From Trinickia mobilis (GTDB taxonomy: Bacteria > Pseudomonadota > Gammaproteobacteria > Burkholderiales > Burkholderiaceae): DNA of 64,000 bases. Each line of letters opens with the position of its first letter. Positions within the stretch are counted from its first letter, which is position 1. The position numbers and the translations under genes were made by a program. The stretch lies in the NCBI RefSeq assembly GCF_017315705.1, contig NZ_JAFLRF010000002.1, positions 310,001-374,000 of the forward strand, read 5' to 3'. Below, piece by piece: positions 45,941 through 54,598 of the stretch. Under the pieces are notes generated by a model, which was given only the letters and a program-made list of their open reading frames with translations, ran no database searches and had not been told where the DNA came from.

Positions 45941-46846
45941 ATGGACCGATTGACGGCGATGGAAACCTACGTATGCGTGGTAGAAACCGAGTCGTTCTCG
46001 GGCGCCGCGCGATTGCTTAACGTAGGACAGCCCGCCGTATCCAAGGCGATCGCGCAGCTCGAAGAGCGTCTGGGCATTCGACTGCTGCTTCGATCGACAC
46101 GTGGGCTGACGCCCACCGATGCCGGCACGGCGTTTTATGAATGCGCGAAACGTGCGATCGGCGAAGTTGAGCAGGCCGAACTGGTGGCGCGCAGAGCCGC
46201 GACCAATCTTGCAGGCCGTGTACGCGTAAGCGCATCCGTCACATTCGGGAGACTGCACATCAACCCGGTGATTGGCCGGTTTCTTGACCAGCACCCGCAT
46301 CTCTCGCTCGACATCATCCTCGACGATCGCAATGTCGACTTGCTCGAAGAAGGCATCGATATCGCGCTGCGCATGGGAACGCTCGACGTTTCGAACCTGA
46401 CGGCGCGCAAGCTCGGCGAAGCCCCGCGGCTCGTCGTTGGCACGCCCGCCTACTTCGAGCGGGCGGGCGTGCCCGCCACACCCGCGGATCTGGCTTCCCA
46501 TGAATTCATTACCTACAGCCAACCCCGCGGCGGAGGCACATGGACCTTCCGCCGCGACAGCTCCGAGGTGTCGGTTTCACTCTCCGGGCGGTTGTCCATT
46601 AGTGCAGCGGAAGGTGTACGCGAAGCGGTCTTGGCTAACCTCGGTGTCGCGGTGGCCTCCGAGTGGATGTTCGCGCCCGAGCTGAAGAGTGGCCGAATCA
46701 GGCCCGTCCTGACGGACTGGCGCCTACCGCCGATCGAGCTGTGGGCGGTCACCCCTGAGGGCAGGATGGTCAGCGCGAAGACGCGCGCTTTCATCAGCTT
46801 CGTCGAAGAGACGCTCGGGCTCACGAGATGCACCGATGCTGCGTAA
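45941..46846 (+). CDS. LysR family transcriptional regulator
   Basis: A 301-residue LysR protein of the CrgA/DmlR-like subgroup. The helix-turn-helix is MDRLTAMETYVCVVETESFSGAARLLNVGQPAVSKAIAQLEERLG in outline, followed by the effector domain with the subgroup-typical RVRVSASVTFGRLHINPVIGRFL and DIALRMGTL. No divergent target gene is adjacent, so its regulon cannot be guessed. Its start is the first ATG of a well-conserved N-terminus. Confidence 0.87.
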   Translation: MDRLTAMETYVCVVETESFSGAARLLNVGQPAVSKAIAQLEERLGIRLLLRSTRGLTPTDAGTAFYECAKRAIGEVEQAELVARRAATNLAGRVRVSASVTFGRLHINPVIGRFLDQHPHLSLDIILDDRNVDLLEEGIDIALRMGTLDVSNLTARKLGEAPRLVVGTPAYFERAGVPATPADLASHEFITYSQPRGGGTWTFRRDSSEVSVSLSGRLSISAAEGVREAVLANLGVAVASEWMFAPELKSGRIRPVLTDWRLPPIELWAVTPEGRMVSAKTRAFISFVEETLGLTRCTDAA

Positions 46847-47113
46847 CCGCCACGGTTGCTTGCACGTGATCGTTGCACGGAGGTAAGGGCTCGTCGAACC
46901 CGGGATTTATGCCTGGCAGGAATGTATTTATGCCGCGCACCTGTCTTCTACTAAGCCGCGTCCGGATGCGACACTACTCGGCACACATGCCGCAGTCGGG
47001 CGTAGCATTGCGGCCGGAAACGTACCTCCGTCCCGAGCTTCGCGGCCACACGTCGCCCGACCATCAAGCCCGCCCTCGCCCCCTGTTGCTTCAACAATTC
47101 ACGAGAAACCGAG

Positions 47114-47782
47114 ATGCTCCCGAGATTCGTTTCGACGCAGACCAACGACCGGAAAAGGACATCGATCGTGTATGTCGTCGACGACGACGAGTCGACGCGG
47201 GTCTCGTTGAGCGGCCTGCTGCGCTCGGTCGGCTTGCGCGTCGAGACCTTCGGATCGTCGCAAGAGTTTCTCGCTTTCCCGAAGGATGACGTGCCCAGTT
47301 GCCTGATCCTCGACGTCAGGCTGCGCGACGAGAGCGGCCTTGCGGTCCAGCAGGAGCTTGCCGAGCGCGGACTGCGCATGCCGATCCTGTTCATGACCGG
47401 GTACGGCGACATCGAGATGTCGGTCAAGGCCATGAAAGCGGGCGCGGTCGATTTCTTCCCGAAGCCGTTTCGCGATCAGGACATGCTGGGCGCTGTCGCG
47501 CAGGCGCTGACGCGCGACAGCGAGCGGCTGGCGGCCGAGGAATCCAACGCGTCGTTACGCGCCGCTTACGACTCGCTGACGCTACGAGAGCAACAGGTGA
47601 TGGCCTTCGTGGTGACCGGCCTGATGAACAAGCAAATCGCCTCGGAAATGCATCTGAGCGAGATCACCGTGAAGGTCCACCGTGGACACGCGATGCGGAA
47701 AATGACGGCAAGATCGGTCGCGGACCTTGTACGCAAAGCGGAAGCCCTCGGCATCAGGCCGCGTGAGACGAAAACGCGCTGA
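47114..47782 (+). CDS. FixJ/NarL-type response regulator
   Basis: A 222-residue regulator. The receiver at about residues 15-130 has VYVVDDDESTR, the phosphoacceptor in LILDVRLRDESG, TGYGD and FPKPFRDQ. The LuxR-type helix-turn-helix follows from about residue 150 (LTLREQQVMAFVVTGLMNKQIASEMHLSEITVKVHRGHAM). It is FixJ-like, so it acts with a histidine kinase; none is adjacent, though the giant sensor at 37766 is a candidate. The 267 bases upstream are without other features. Confidence 0.9.
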   Translation: MLPRFVSTQTNDRKRTSIVYVVDDDESTRVSLSGLLRSVGLRVETFGSSQEFLAFPKDDVPSCLILDVRLRDESGLAVQQELAERGLRMPILFMTGYGDIEMSVKAMKAGAVDFFPKPFRDQDMLGAVAQALTRDSERLAAEESNASLRAAYDSLTLREQQVMAFVVTGLMNKQIASEMHLSEITVKVHRGHAMRKMTARSVADLVRKAEALGIRPRETKTR

Positions 47783-47820
47783 TTCGGGTTCTGTCGCAGC
47801 GGACAGACGGAGCGCGCATG

Positions 47821-47850
47821 AAAAAGCCCCGTCCGTTTCCGGCGGGGCTT
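47821..47850 (-). terminator. Rho-independent terminator between convergent genes
   Basis: On the minus strand GCCCCGCCGG-AAA-CGGACGGGGC is followed by TTTTTC, about 50 bases past the VOC gene stop. On the plus strand it may also serve the FixJ-type gene, though with a poorer T tract. Confidence 0.8.
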
Positions 47851-47901
47851 TGGGGTGATCGTCGCCGCTATCGGCTAATTTGGAGCGCGCAACCGGCGAA
47901 T

Positions 47902-48276
47902 TCACGCGCCGCCGCAATACGCTTCGAGCCGATAGCCGTCAGGGTCGATCACGAACGCGGCGTAGTACGTCGCGTCGTATTCCGGGCGCAAGCCCGGCTT
48001 GCCGTTGTCGCGCCCGCCCATGCGCAACGCCTGCGCATGGAACTCATCGACGCGCTTGCGGCTCGCCGCGGCAAAACAGAAATGCAGGCCCGAGCGCATG
48101 TCGGCCGGAACCGGATGCTCGGAGGGCGTGATCCAGAGCCCGACTTCGTCGCGCCCGTACCCCAGCATGTCCGGCGTGTCGCGCAGGCACCGGTAGCCGA
48201 GCGGTGCAAGCGCGGCGTCGTAGAACGCCTTGGTCTTCGCGAGATTGCTAACGCCGATGGAAATGTGGTCGAACAT
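47902..48276 (-). CDS. VOC family (glyoxalase/bleomycin resistance-like) protein
   Basis: A 124-residue single-chain vicinal-oxygen-chelate protein, MFDHISIGVSNLAKTKAFYDAALAPLGY, ending YYAAFVIDPDGYRLEAYC. Metal ligands His4 and a C-terminal Glu are in place, and AGLHFCF supplies the middle strand. The start follows AAGGAGA; 44 extra upstream codons are rejected. The family ranges from glyoxalase to dioxygenase and the substrate is unknown. It is a monocistronic gene with its own terminator. Confidence 0.85.
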   Translation of the reverse strand: MFDHISIGVSNLAKTKAFYDAALAPLGYRCLRDTPDMLGYGRDEVGLWITPSEHPVPADMRSGLHFCFAAASRKRVDEFHAQALRMGGRDNGKPGLRPEYDATYYAAFVIDPDGYRLEAYCGGA

Positions 48277-48479
48277 GTTCACTGTCTCCTTGCCGTCAGA
48301 AAAGTGGTCGCGATCGGAACATCGCATTGGGCGCATACTCGCAAGCTCGGCGAAACGCCTCGCCGCATCGAGATGCACGCCGGACAACGATTCGATTATC
48401 GGCTCCATGCGACGTTGGCGCTTGGGGAAAATGGCTCAAGCGAAGCTATACTTTCGCCCCTTTCGTTGCCTCGCCTGAA

Positions 48480-49073
48480 ATGAAATCTCACAAGAGCTTT
48501 GCCTACATCCTTGCTGCGATCATCGCCGTCAGCGCCGCTCATGCCATCGACGCAAAAACACCTTTTGTGGACTCGTTGCGGCTTTGGGCCGATTCGCAGG
48601 CAGCCCCGAGGCAGTTCGAGGCTGGAGCGACATACAAGCTTTGTTTCGTGCCGGACGGCAATAGTTGCCAAACGCTCATCGTCAGTGCGATCGAACAAAC
48701 CCGGACTCGCTTGCGAGTGCAGGCGTACTCGTTCACTAGTTCTCCCGTCGCAGCGGCAATCAAGCGCGCGAAGGACAGAGGGGTCGACGTGAAGGTGATC
48801 CTCGACAAAAGCCAAGTCTCGCAACGGTACAGCAGCGCGACATTTCTTCGCAATGCCGGCATCGACGTCGTCATCGATTCCAAGCCGGCGATCGCCCACA
48901 ACAAGGTGATGATTTTTGACGATTCCGCCGTGTTCACCGGCTCTTTCAACTTCACGAAGTCCGCGCAAGAACGCAACGCAGAGAATGGGATTCTGATTCG
49001 CGGGGATCGCGAACTCGCCAAGCTCTACACCGCAAACTGGAACGAACGCTATGCGGTTTCAGAGCGCTACTAG
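48480..49073 (+). CDS. Phospholipase D-family endonuclease (Nuc-like)
   Basis: A 197-residue exported PLD-superfamily protein with a single HKD motif, AHNKVMIFDDSAVFTGSFNFT. This is the half-size form of Nuc from IncN plasmids and Salmonella, which dimerises to cleave DNA phosphodiester bonds. The signal peptide spans about residues 1-22 (SFAYILAAIIAVSAAHA). The start ATG lies immediately after the conserved-looking leader. It is probably a periplasmic nuclease. Such genes often travel with conjugation systems, but none is visible here. Confidence 0.85.
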   Translation: MKSHKSFAYILAAIIAVSAAHAIDAKTPFVDSLRLWADSQAAPRQFEAGATYKLCFVPDGNSCQTLIVSAIEQTRTRLRVQAYSFTSSPVAAAIKRAKDRGVDVKVILDKSQVSQRYSSATFLRNAGIDVVIDSKPAIAHNKVMIFDDSAVFTGSFNFTKSAQERNAENGILIRGDRELAKLYTANWNERYAVSERY

Positions 49074-49182
49074 AAGCGACACCCGTGACTTTCAACCGAC
49101 TTCTGAATTATCTTGCGAGCTGGCGCAAACTCGTACGGCGACACCTGTTTTTATCCGCGTGCAAATTTCCGGGAAGACGTCG

Positions 49183-49947
49183 ATGAGAGAAGACCTTGAA
49201 AGGATTGCCTCCGATCTCGAGCGGCTGCTCAAGCTGCGCAGCCTTCCGTTCGGAATGACGCTTTGCGAACGGCGCGAGGATATGGAGGCGATTCCTCGTA
49301 TCCGTCGGCCGAAGGCCATCCATACGCTGGACCAAATCGTCGGGCAAACTGCTCGATTGGGTTTTACTGTCGGGGTCACGGCCGAAGATTTGGTCGGATC
49401 GCAATGCCGAGCGGTCGTTGGCTTAGGAAGGGCCAAGGACGCCGAGTGGATCTCAGGCCGGCAGATGGCGGGCGTTTGGTACGCCACCCTTGAAGACTCC
49501 CGCGCGCATCAAGCAGCGATGACCTGCGTCCCGGACGGGAAGTACGAAGCACTCGTCGTGTCCCCACTGGCGGCCGGCCGTATCGACCCGGCAATTGCCT
49601 TGTTCTATGCGACACCCGGCGCAATGATGTACTTCATTAACGGATTGCAGTGGTCGGGCTACAAGCGGTTCGACTGGAGCGTCGTCGGCGAATCATCGTG
49701 TGCGGACTCGTGGGGGAGAGCGCTGAAGACCGGACTGCCGAGCCTGTCGATCCCCTGCTATGCAGAGCGAAGATACGGCGGGGTCTTGGACGACGAGATG
49801 TTGATGGCACTGCCGCCGGACACCTTGACGCAGGCCATTGCGGGCATGGAGGCCCTCGCGAAAAATGGTCTTCGGTATCCGTTCGCGCAGTACGGAATCC
49901 AGCAGGACGCTCGCGCGGGGATGGAGGTGAGCTATCCCAAGAAGTAA
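49183..49947 (+). CDS. DUF169 domain-containing protein
   Basis: A 254-residue cytoplasmic protein that I recognise as DUF169: an N-terminal helix (LERIASDLERLLKLRSLPFGMTL), then the family features VPDGKYEALVVSPLAAGRIDPAIALFYATPGAMMYFINGL and ESSCADSW with a conserved Cys. The biochemical role of the family is unclear. The start ATG at 49183 fits the family; the longer upstream extension overlaps the nuclease gene and is rejected. It follows the nuclease by about 110 bases. Confidence 0.75.
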   Translation: MREDLERIASDLERLLKLRSLPFGMTLCERREDMEAIPRIRRPKAIHTLDQIVGQTARLGFTVGVTAEDLVGSQCRAVVGLGRAKDAEWISGRQMAGVWYATLEDSRAHQAAMTCVPDGKYEALVVSPLAAGRIDPAIALFYATPGAMMYFINGLQWSGYKRFDWSVVGESSCADSWGRALKTGLPSLSIPCYAERRYGGVLDDEMLMALPPDTLTQAIAGMEALAKNGLRYPFAQYGIQQDARAGMEVSYPKK

Positions 49948-50067
49948 GCTGTATGGCCTAATATTGCCTGACCCGACGTGGGGAGCCGCGACCGCGGGGC
50001 TCGCCACAGCGACGAGCGAATTTCTTCGGCACCGACTCGGACAACGGACATCGGAAAAACATGACGC

Positions 50068-50083
50068 CTGTATATTTATACAG
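50068..50083 (+). promoter_or_regulatory. LexA (SOS) box
   Basis: CTGTATATTTATACAG fits the proteobacterial LexA consensus CTGT-N8-ACAG, with AT-only centre and perfect 7-base arms. It ends 48 bases before the ATG of the small secreted protein gene, a normal place for repression. Confidence 0.75.
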
Positions 50084-50131
50084 TATGCTACACGTCATTC
50101 GCCGAATTTGCCTTAAAGGTGGGGAGATAAG

Positions 50132-50482
50132 ATGTTGCGAGTTCTGGGCGTAATGCTGCTGGCAAGCGCTTCCGTTGCCAACGCGGGCGAACACTACGTG
50201 GAAGTCTGGAACCCGCCCGAGGCCCGGCAAGCACTGCACGCCGGCAACCACGCCGCGCCAAAACCAAAGCCACATCGCGTGTCGGCACCCGCGCGTGCGG
50301 CAAAGGCGAAGCCGAGCCGCCCCGCAACGAGCACGGCAAAGGCAGCGAAGCATGTCCAGGCGGCGCATGCCGTATCTGTCAACACCGCTCCCCAAGTGCG
50401 GGACCTCCCGCCTCTGCTGACGCCAGAAGGCAATGTGCTGCGCGTCGGTTCGCAAGGCGCTCGGCCACAGGTGACCCGGTGA
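50132..50482 (+). CDS. Small secreted Ala/Pro/Lys-rich protein, putative SOS-controlled
   Basis: A 116-residue exported protein: signal peptide LRVLGVMLLASASVANA, then a disordered Ala/Pro/Lys/His stretch and a short folded-looking end (DLPPLLTPEGNVLRVGSQ). GGGGAG precedes the ATG, and a LexA box lies upstream. It overlaps the start of the next small gene. I know no family function; exported low-complexity proteins of this size could bind cell wall or DNA. Confidence 0.65.
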   Translation: MLRVLGVMLLASASVANAGEHYVEVWNPPEARQALHAGNHAAPKPKPHRVSAPARAAKAKPSRPATSTAKAAKHVQAAHAVSVNTAPQVRDLPPLLTPEGNVLRVGSQGARPQVTR

Positions 50483-50682
50483 TGGAAGCCGAACTCTATA
50501 ACGGCTATTCGATTTGGGGGCATGCCATCCGGCAGGGCCAGGGGTACGTCGCCAGCGGCACGATTACGCGGAACAACAAGCTCGTTGAAACGTCGGGCGT
50601 GCTGGGTAGTTTCGAATCGGAGACAGACGCGGAAATCATGGGGCTCAACTGGTGCCGCGCCTGGGTAGACAACCACAGTTGA
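50482..50682 (+). CDS. Conserved-looking small protein
   Basis: A 66-residue soluble protein, MEAELYNGYSIWGHAIRQGQGYVASGTITRNNKL, beta-rich with Trp residues at GYSIWGHA and LNWCRAW. Its ATG lies in TGATG, overlapping the upstream stop, so it is coupled to the exported protein and shares the LexA-controlled promoter. Function unknown. The repetitive alternation suggests a small beta-sheet fold. Confidence 0.65.
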   Translation: MEAELYNGYSIWGHAIRQGQGYVASGTITRNNKLVETSGVLGSFESETDAEIMGLNWCRAWVDNHS

Positions 50683-50746
50683 TCTGAGAAGACAGTCGAG
50701 CCGCGCGGCCGCTCGGACGGCGAATACCCGTATCGATGGCGGCCGA

Positions 50747-51256
50747 TTACGCGGCCGCCCACTCTGCAAGCGTCGCCACGGTGTTCATGTTGCGGGCGGT
50801 CCCGGTCTTGGCGGCCGGGATCTTCAATTTCGATTCGCCGATTCCGTTCGGATAGTGCACGTAGATCTCATGCGTGCCGAACGCCATTTCTTCCGATTGC
50901 AGGCCGCTTACGTTGGCGAGCGCATCGGCTGGCGGCGGCCCGTCGAGGAAGAGGGCGACCGTCCGGTTCGGCGCCGCCGACTTGAACGGATTCGCAGCGA
51001 CAACCGCAGCCATTTCCTTTCCAGTGCGAATCAGCACGCCCACCGGCTTGCCCGCATAGTCCTCCAGACACCGCTCGAGTTCGGCTTTGACCGAAGCCTT
51101 CGAAAGCGCGCTTTCGAAAACCACGTTGCCGCTGGCGATATACGTCCTCACGTGAGCGAATCCTGCGGATTCGCACAGACTCCGCAGCTCCGACATGGGA
51201 AGCTTGCCGGTACCGCCGACGTTCACGGCGCGTAGCAGGGCGATATAGGTGGTCAT
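50747..51256 (-). CDS. DUF1697 family protein
   Basis: A 169-residue cytoplasmic protein of the DUF1697 family. The opening TYIALLRAVNVGGTGKLPMSELRSLCESAGF, the segment VRTYIASGNVVFES and the end KTGTARNMNTVATL are diagnostic. Function is unknown. The frame is complete and starts with MTTY. A repeat-element copy and the efflux operon lie upstream of it on the same strand. Confidence 0.85.
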   Translation of the reverse strand: MTTYIALLRAVNVGGTGKLPMSELRSLCESAGFAHVRTYIASGNVVFESALSKASVKAELERCLEDYAGKPVGVLIRTGKEMAAVVAANPFKSAAPNRTVALFLDGPPPADALANVSGLQSEEMAFGTHEIYVHYPNGIGESKLKIPAAKTGTARNMNTVATLAEWAAA

Positions 51257-51312
51257 GCGGGCATTCTATCGCCCCTTGTTCAAGCGCGGCTTGCCTCGAA
51301 GCTTTGGCTTGG

Positions 51313-51432
51313 ATGAAACACCCCCACGCTCACCGCTTGCTTTGCATGGGACCGGAGTAAGCGCTAAAGCGCTAACTCCGGATCGACACGCTGCCCCCCG
51401 AGGGGGCGTCAGTACGCTTGCGGCGGCCGGGC
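51313..51432 (+). repeat. [10 protein letters not shown] element, copy c, antisense to the operon
   Basis: The plus strand begins ATG-AAA-CAC-CCC-CAC-GCT-CAC, includes the GACCGGAGT...ACTCCGG palindrome module and the CCCCCCGAGGGGG dyad, and ends CGTACGCTTGCGG-like. It is opposite in direction to the efflux operon. The last codons and stop of the outer-membrane factor gene (51409) lie within it. Confidence 0.7.
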
Positions 51433-52908
51433 GCGTACTGAGTTCGCGCCCGGCGCTTGCAAAGCGACTGTCGCCGGCCCAGCCGATGAAGCCTGATCTG
51501 TCTGCCCAGCCTCCCACCCGCCGCCAAGCGAGCGGTAAAGCGCGACCGCCGCCAGCGCATGCTCGCGCTTGGCCTGGTTGAGCGACTCCGAATCGCGCAG
51601 ATACGCTTCCTGCGCCGTCAGCACGTCGAGAAAGTTCGCCGCCCCGCCCCTGTAGAGTTCATCGGAGAGATGCAACGCCTGGTTCGACGCATCGAGCGCG
51701 CCGCCCAGACGAACGACCTGATCCGAGCTGCTCACGATATCGCTGCGCGTGTCTTCCACTTCCTTGAGCGCTTGCAGCATCGTCTGCCGCAGCGCGAGTT
51801 GCGACTCGCGCATCTTGCTCTCGCTCTCGTTGATGTTCGCGGTGATCCGTCCGGCGTTGAAGATCGGGCTTGCGGCACTCAGCGCCGCGCTGAACAAGTT
51901 GTCGGTCAACGTGGGCAAGCCGAGATACGACGCCGCAAGCAAGCCGTCCGCGAGATTCAATTGAAATTGCGGATAGCGCTGCGCTCTCGACACGCCCACT
52001 TCATCGGCGCGCTGCTCGACGAGCGCATAGGCCTCGCGCACATCGGGGCGGCGCAGCAGTGCTTCGGACGGCAGCACCTGCGGCGCGCTTTGCGCCGGCA
52101 CCGGAATCGGCCGCGCTTCGCCCAGCAGCAGACTGTCGACGCTTTCCGGTGTCCGGCCCGAGTACACCGCGATCAAGCTCAACTGATGCACGACATCGGA
52201 CCGCACGCGCGGAATCTGCGCTTGCAGATCGCTCAACTGGTTCTGCGCACGCGCGACATCGAGCTGCGTCGACAAGCCGAAGTGCAAACGCTCCTGTGTG
52301 AGCTTGAGCGCGCGCGCCCGGATTTGCTCGTTGTCGTTGAGGATCTGCAGCTCCGCTTGCGCCCAGCGCAGATCGATGTACGCGGCGGCCGTATTAGCCG
52401 CGAGCGCGAGCCGCAGCTCGTTCAGCGCTTCCTCGCGGCCGGTCGTCTGCGCCTCGGCGGCCAGCACCGACAGGCGCTGGCCGCCGAACACGTCCGGCGT
52501 CCAGCTCGCCGCAAGGCCGAAGCCCGCCTCCTTGACGTAGCCAAGCGGCGGAGGCGTGTTGATGCGCTGATACGCGGCGTTCGCCGTGGCGTCGAGCTCG
52601 GGCAGCAGCGCGGCATGGCGCTGCGCGGCCACTTCTTGCGCCTGCTTCGCACGCTCCGCGGCCGCCTGCACGTCGAGATTGTCCTTGAGCACGGACGTCA
52701 CGAGCTGGTGCATGACCGGATCGCCGAACTGCTGCCACCATTGATCGGCATTCGCGGCGTCCTGCGGCGCGGCGACATCCCACGTGTTCGGCGCTACCGT
52801 ATGGACGGTCTGGGAAAGGTTGTCGTGGGCCGCAGGCGGCACAGCGCAGGCGGCGAGACTCAAAGCCGCGACCGCAGCGGCGATCGCATTGGCAAGCTTC
52901 GATTTCAT
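51409..52908 (-). CDS. Outer-membrane factor lipoprotein of an efflux pump (NodT/OprM-like)
   Basis: A 499-residue TolC-superfamily channel lipoprotein. The signal ends in the lipobox LAAC (AVAALSLAAC) near residue 20, so the mature protein starts with a lipidated Cys. The two OEP repeats are visible (ALLPELDATANAAYQRI, LQILNDNEQIRARALKLTQERLHFGLSTQLDVARAQNQL, then KEVEDTRSDIVSS, GGAANFLDVLTAQEAYLRD). It forms the outer-membrane exit of the EmrAB-type pump encoded upstream. I take the ATG at 52908, after GGTGAG. A 24-codon in-frame prefix from a repeat element precedes it. The C-terminal PPQAY comes from antisense repeat sequence. Confidence 0.88.
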   Translation of the reverse strand: MKSKLANAIAAAVAALSLAACAVPPAAHDNLSQTVHTVAPNTWDVAAPQDAANADQWWQQFGDPVMHQLVTSVLKDNLDVQAAAERAKQAQEVAAQRHAALLPELDATANAAYQRINTPPPLGYVKEAGFGLAASWTPDVFGGQRLSVLAAEAQTTGREEALNELRLALAANTAAAYIDLRWAQAELQILNDNEQIRARALKLTQERLHFGLSTQLDVARAQNQLSDLQAQIPRVRSDVVHQLSLIAVYSGRTPESVDSLLLGEARPIPVPAQSAPQVLPSEALLRRPDVREAYALVEQRADEVGVSRAQRYPQFQLNLADGLLAASYLGLPTLTDNLFSAALSAASPIFNAGRITANINESESKMRESQLALRQTMLQALKEVEDTRSDIVSSSDQVVRLGGALDASNQALHLSDELYRGGAANFLDVLTAQEAYLRDSESLNQAKREHALAAVALYRSLGGGWEAGQTDQASSAGPATVALQAPGANSVRARPPQAY

Positions 52909-52980
52909 CTCACCGCCCCAAGCGTACTGAAACGCCCCCTCGGGGGGCAGCGAACGATAGTGAGCGTGGGGGTTGTTCAT
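52909..52980 (-). repeat. [10 protein letters not shown] element, copy d, fused in frame to the efflux lipoprotein
   Basis: Minus-strand [24 protein letters not shown] runs without stop into the outer-membrane lipoprotein start. It begins 10 bases after the emrB-like stop. Using its ATG would put 24 residues before the signal peptide and probably block export, so it is likely a leader frame instead. Confidence 0.8.
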
Positions 52981-52990
52981 ATGGGATATC

Positions 52991-54598
52991 TCAGTGGGCG
53001 TCAGGCGGCGGAGCGGTGTCGATGCCGAACGGGCGCATGAAAATCACGCTCACCAGCGCCACCACGAAACACAGCGCCAGAGCAAAAAACGTGTCGGAAA
53101 ACGTCAGGACCAGCGCTTCGCGGATCAAAAGCGAATGGAGCACGTCGAGCCCGGCGTTCGCGGCATTGAGCGCGTCGCCGCCCACCGCGGCCAGATGCGC
53201 AGTCTGCGATCGAAGGATCGATTCGACGACGGGCCGCCCGGCGCTCACGTGCTCGTCGAGCCGTTCATAGTGCAGGTTCAGCCGATCGTTGAGCATCGTG
53301 CTCGCCACCGCGATGCCGATCGCGCCGCCGAGATTGCGCATCAGATTGAACAAGCCGCTCGCCGACTTGAGCCGCGCCGGCGGCAGCGAGCCGAGCGCCA
53401 TCGTGACGATCGGCGGAATGCAGAACTGCTGGCCGATACCGCGCAGCGCCTGCGGAATCAGCAATTGCTCCCAGCCCCATTGGTTCGTGAGCGGCACGTA
53501 GAGATAGCAGCCGACGCCGAATAGCACGAGTCCGATCGTCAGCAGCCAACGCATGTTGATCACTCGCGTAAGCAGCGCATACGCAACGAGCCCGAGCAAC
53601 TGGAAACAGCCGACCGAAAGCAAAGCCATGCCGATCTGCAACGAATCGAAGCCGCGCACGCGTGCGAGAAATTGCGGCGTGAGGAACACCGTGCAGAAGA
53701 TGCCGATGCCGGTGATGAAAGAAAGCAGGCTGCCGATGCCGAAATTGCGAATGACGAGCGCCTTCAGGTCGACGATCGGCTCTTTAGCAGTCAGCGCGTG
53801 GACGAAAAACAGAAAGCCGCAAATCGCCGAGATCCAGGTGCAGGCGAGAATCACGTCGTCGCCGAACCAGTTCTTGCGCGGCCCCTCTTCGAGCACGTAC
53901 TCGAGGCAGCCCAAAAAGCCCGACATCAGCGCGATGCCCAGGTAGTCGCCTTTTTTCAGCAGCGAAATATCGGCCCGATCGAAGTCGACATAGCGCGGCA
54001 CCATGACCGTCACCACGAGGCCCGGCACGAGGTTCAAATAGAAGAGCCAATGCCACGACCATTCCGACGTGATCCAGCCGCCGATCACCGGGCCGATCGT
54101 CGGCGCGAGGGTCGCGAGCGCGCCGATCGCGGTCGAGGCAATCACGCGCTGCTTGGGCGGGAACAGGACGAACGCGGTAGTGAACACCGTCGGGATCATC
54201 GCCGCGCCGAGCGCGCCTTGAAGGCCGCGGAAGAGGATCATCGAATTGATGTCCCAGGCGAGTCCGCACAGCATGCTCGTGATCGTGAAGCCCAATGCCG
54301 AGAACGCAAAGACCCAGCGCGTCGAGAACACGCGCGTGAGCCAGCCCGACATCGGAATCACCAGGATCTCGGCAATCAGGTAGGACGTCTGCACCCATGA
54401 CAGCTCGTCCTGGCTCGCGGACAAGCCGCCGCCGATGTCGCGCAGCGAAGAAGCGACGATCTGGATGTCGAGCGTCGCCATGAAGAACCCGAGGCACATT
54501 AGCGTGAACGCGAAGACTTTGGTCCGCATCGGCAGATCGGCGGGGTTGATGTGCGCGGGTCGCGTCGCGGTCATGGCCGGGGTCGCCGCTGTGCTCAT
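52991..54598 (-). CDS. DHA2 family (EmrB/QacA-type) drug exporter
   Basis: A 535-residue, 14-helix MFS drug:H+ antiporter. Family marks are LDIQIVASSLRDIGG (motif D1) in helix 1, WVQTSYLIAEILVIPMSGWL, and LFRGLQGALGAAMIPTVFTTAF (antiporter motif C region). The N-terminus of about 25 residues is polar and cytosolic. With the HlyD-type adaptor upstream and the OMF downstream it forms a tripartite pump for hydrophobic compounds. Its ATG overlaps the stop of repeat mini-cistron e2 (ATGA), with GGGAGG ten bases earlier, so translation may depend on the repeat. Confidence 0.92.
   Translation of the reverse strand: MSTAATPAMTATRPAHINPADLPMRTKVFAFTLMCLGFFMATLDIQIVASSLRDIGGGLSASQDELSWVQTSYLIAEILVIPMSGWLTRVFSTRWVFAFSALGFTITSMLCGLAWDINSMILFRGLQGALGAAMIPTVFTTAFVLFPPKQRVIASTAIGALATLAPTIGPVIGGWITSEWSWHWLFYLNLVPGLVVTVMVPRYVDFDRADISLLKKGDYLGIALMSGFLGCLEYVLEEGPRKNWFGDDVILACTWISAICGFLFFVHALTAKEPIVDLKALVIRNFGIGSLLSFITGIGIFCTVFLTPQFLARVRGFDSLQIGMALLSVGCFQLLGLVAYALLTRVINMRWLLTIGLVLFGVGCYLYVPLTNQWGWEQLLIPQALRGIGQQFCIPPIVTMALGSLPPARLKSASGLFNLMRNLGGAIGIAVASTMLNDRLNLHYERLDEHVSAGRPVVESILRSQTAHLAAVGGDALNAANAGLDVLHSLLIREALVLTFSDTFFALALCFVVALVSVIFMRPFGIDTAPPPDAH

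Noticed and set aside
50068-50083. Reading CTGTATATTTATACAG as a terminator or phage operator
   Set aside because: It has no GC stem and fits the LexA consensus exactly at a promoter distance from a gene.
51387-51409. CCCCCC-GAGGGGG dyads as terminators
   Set aside because: They recur in every full repeat element within open frames and lack T tracts, so they belong to the element.
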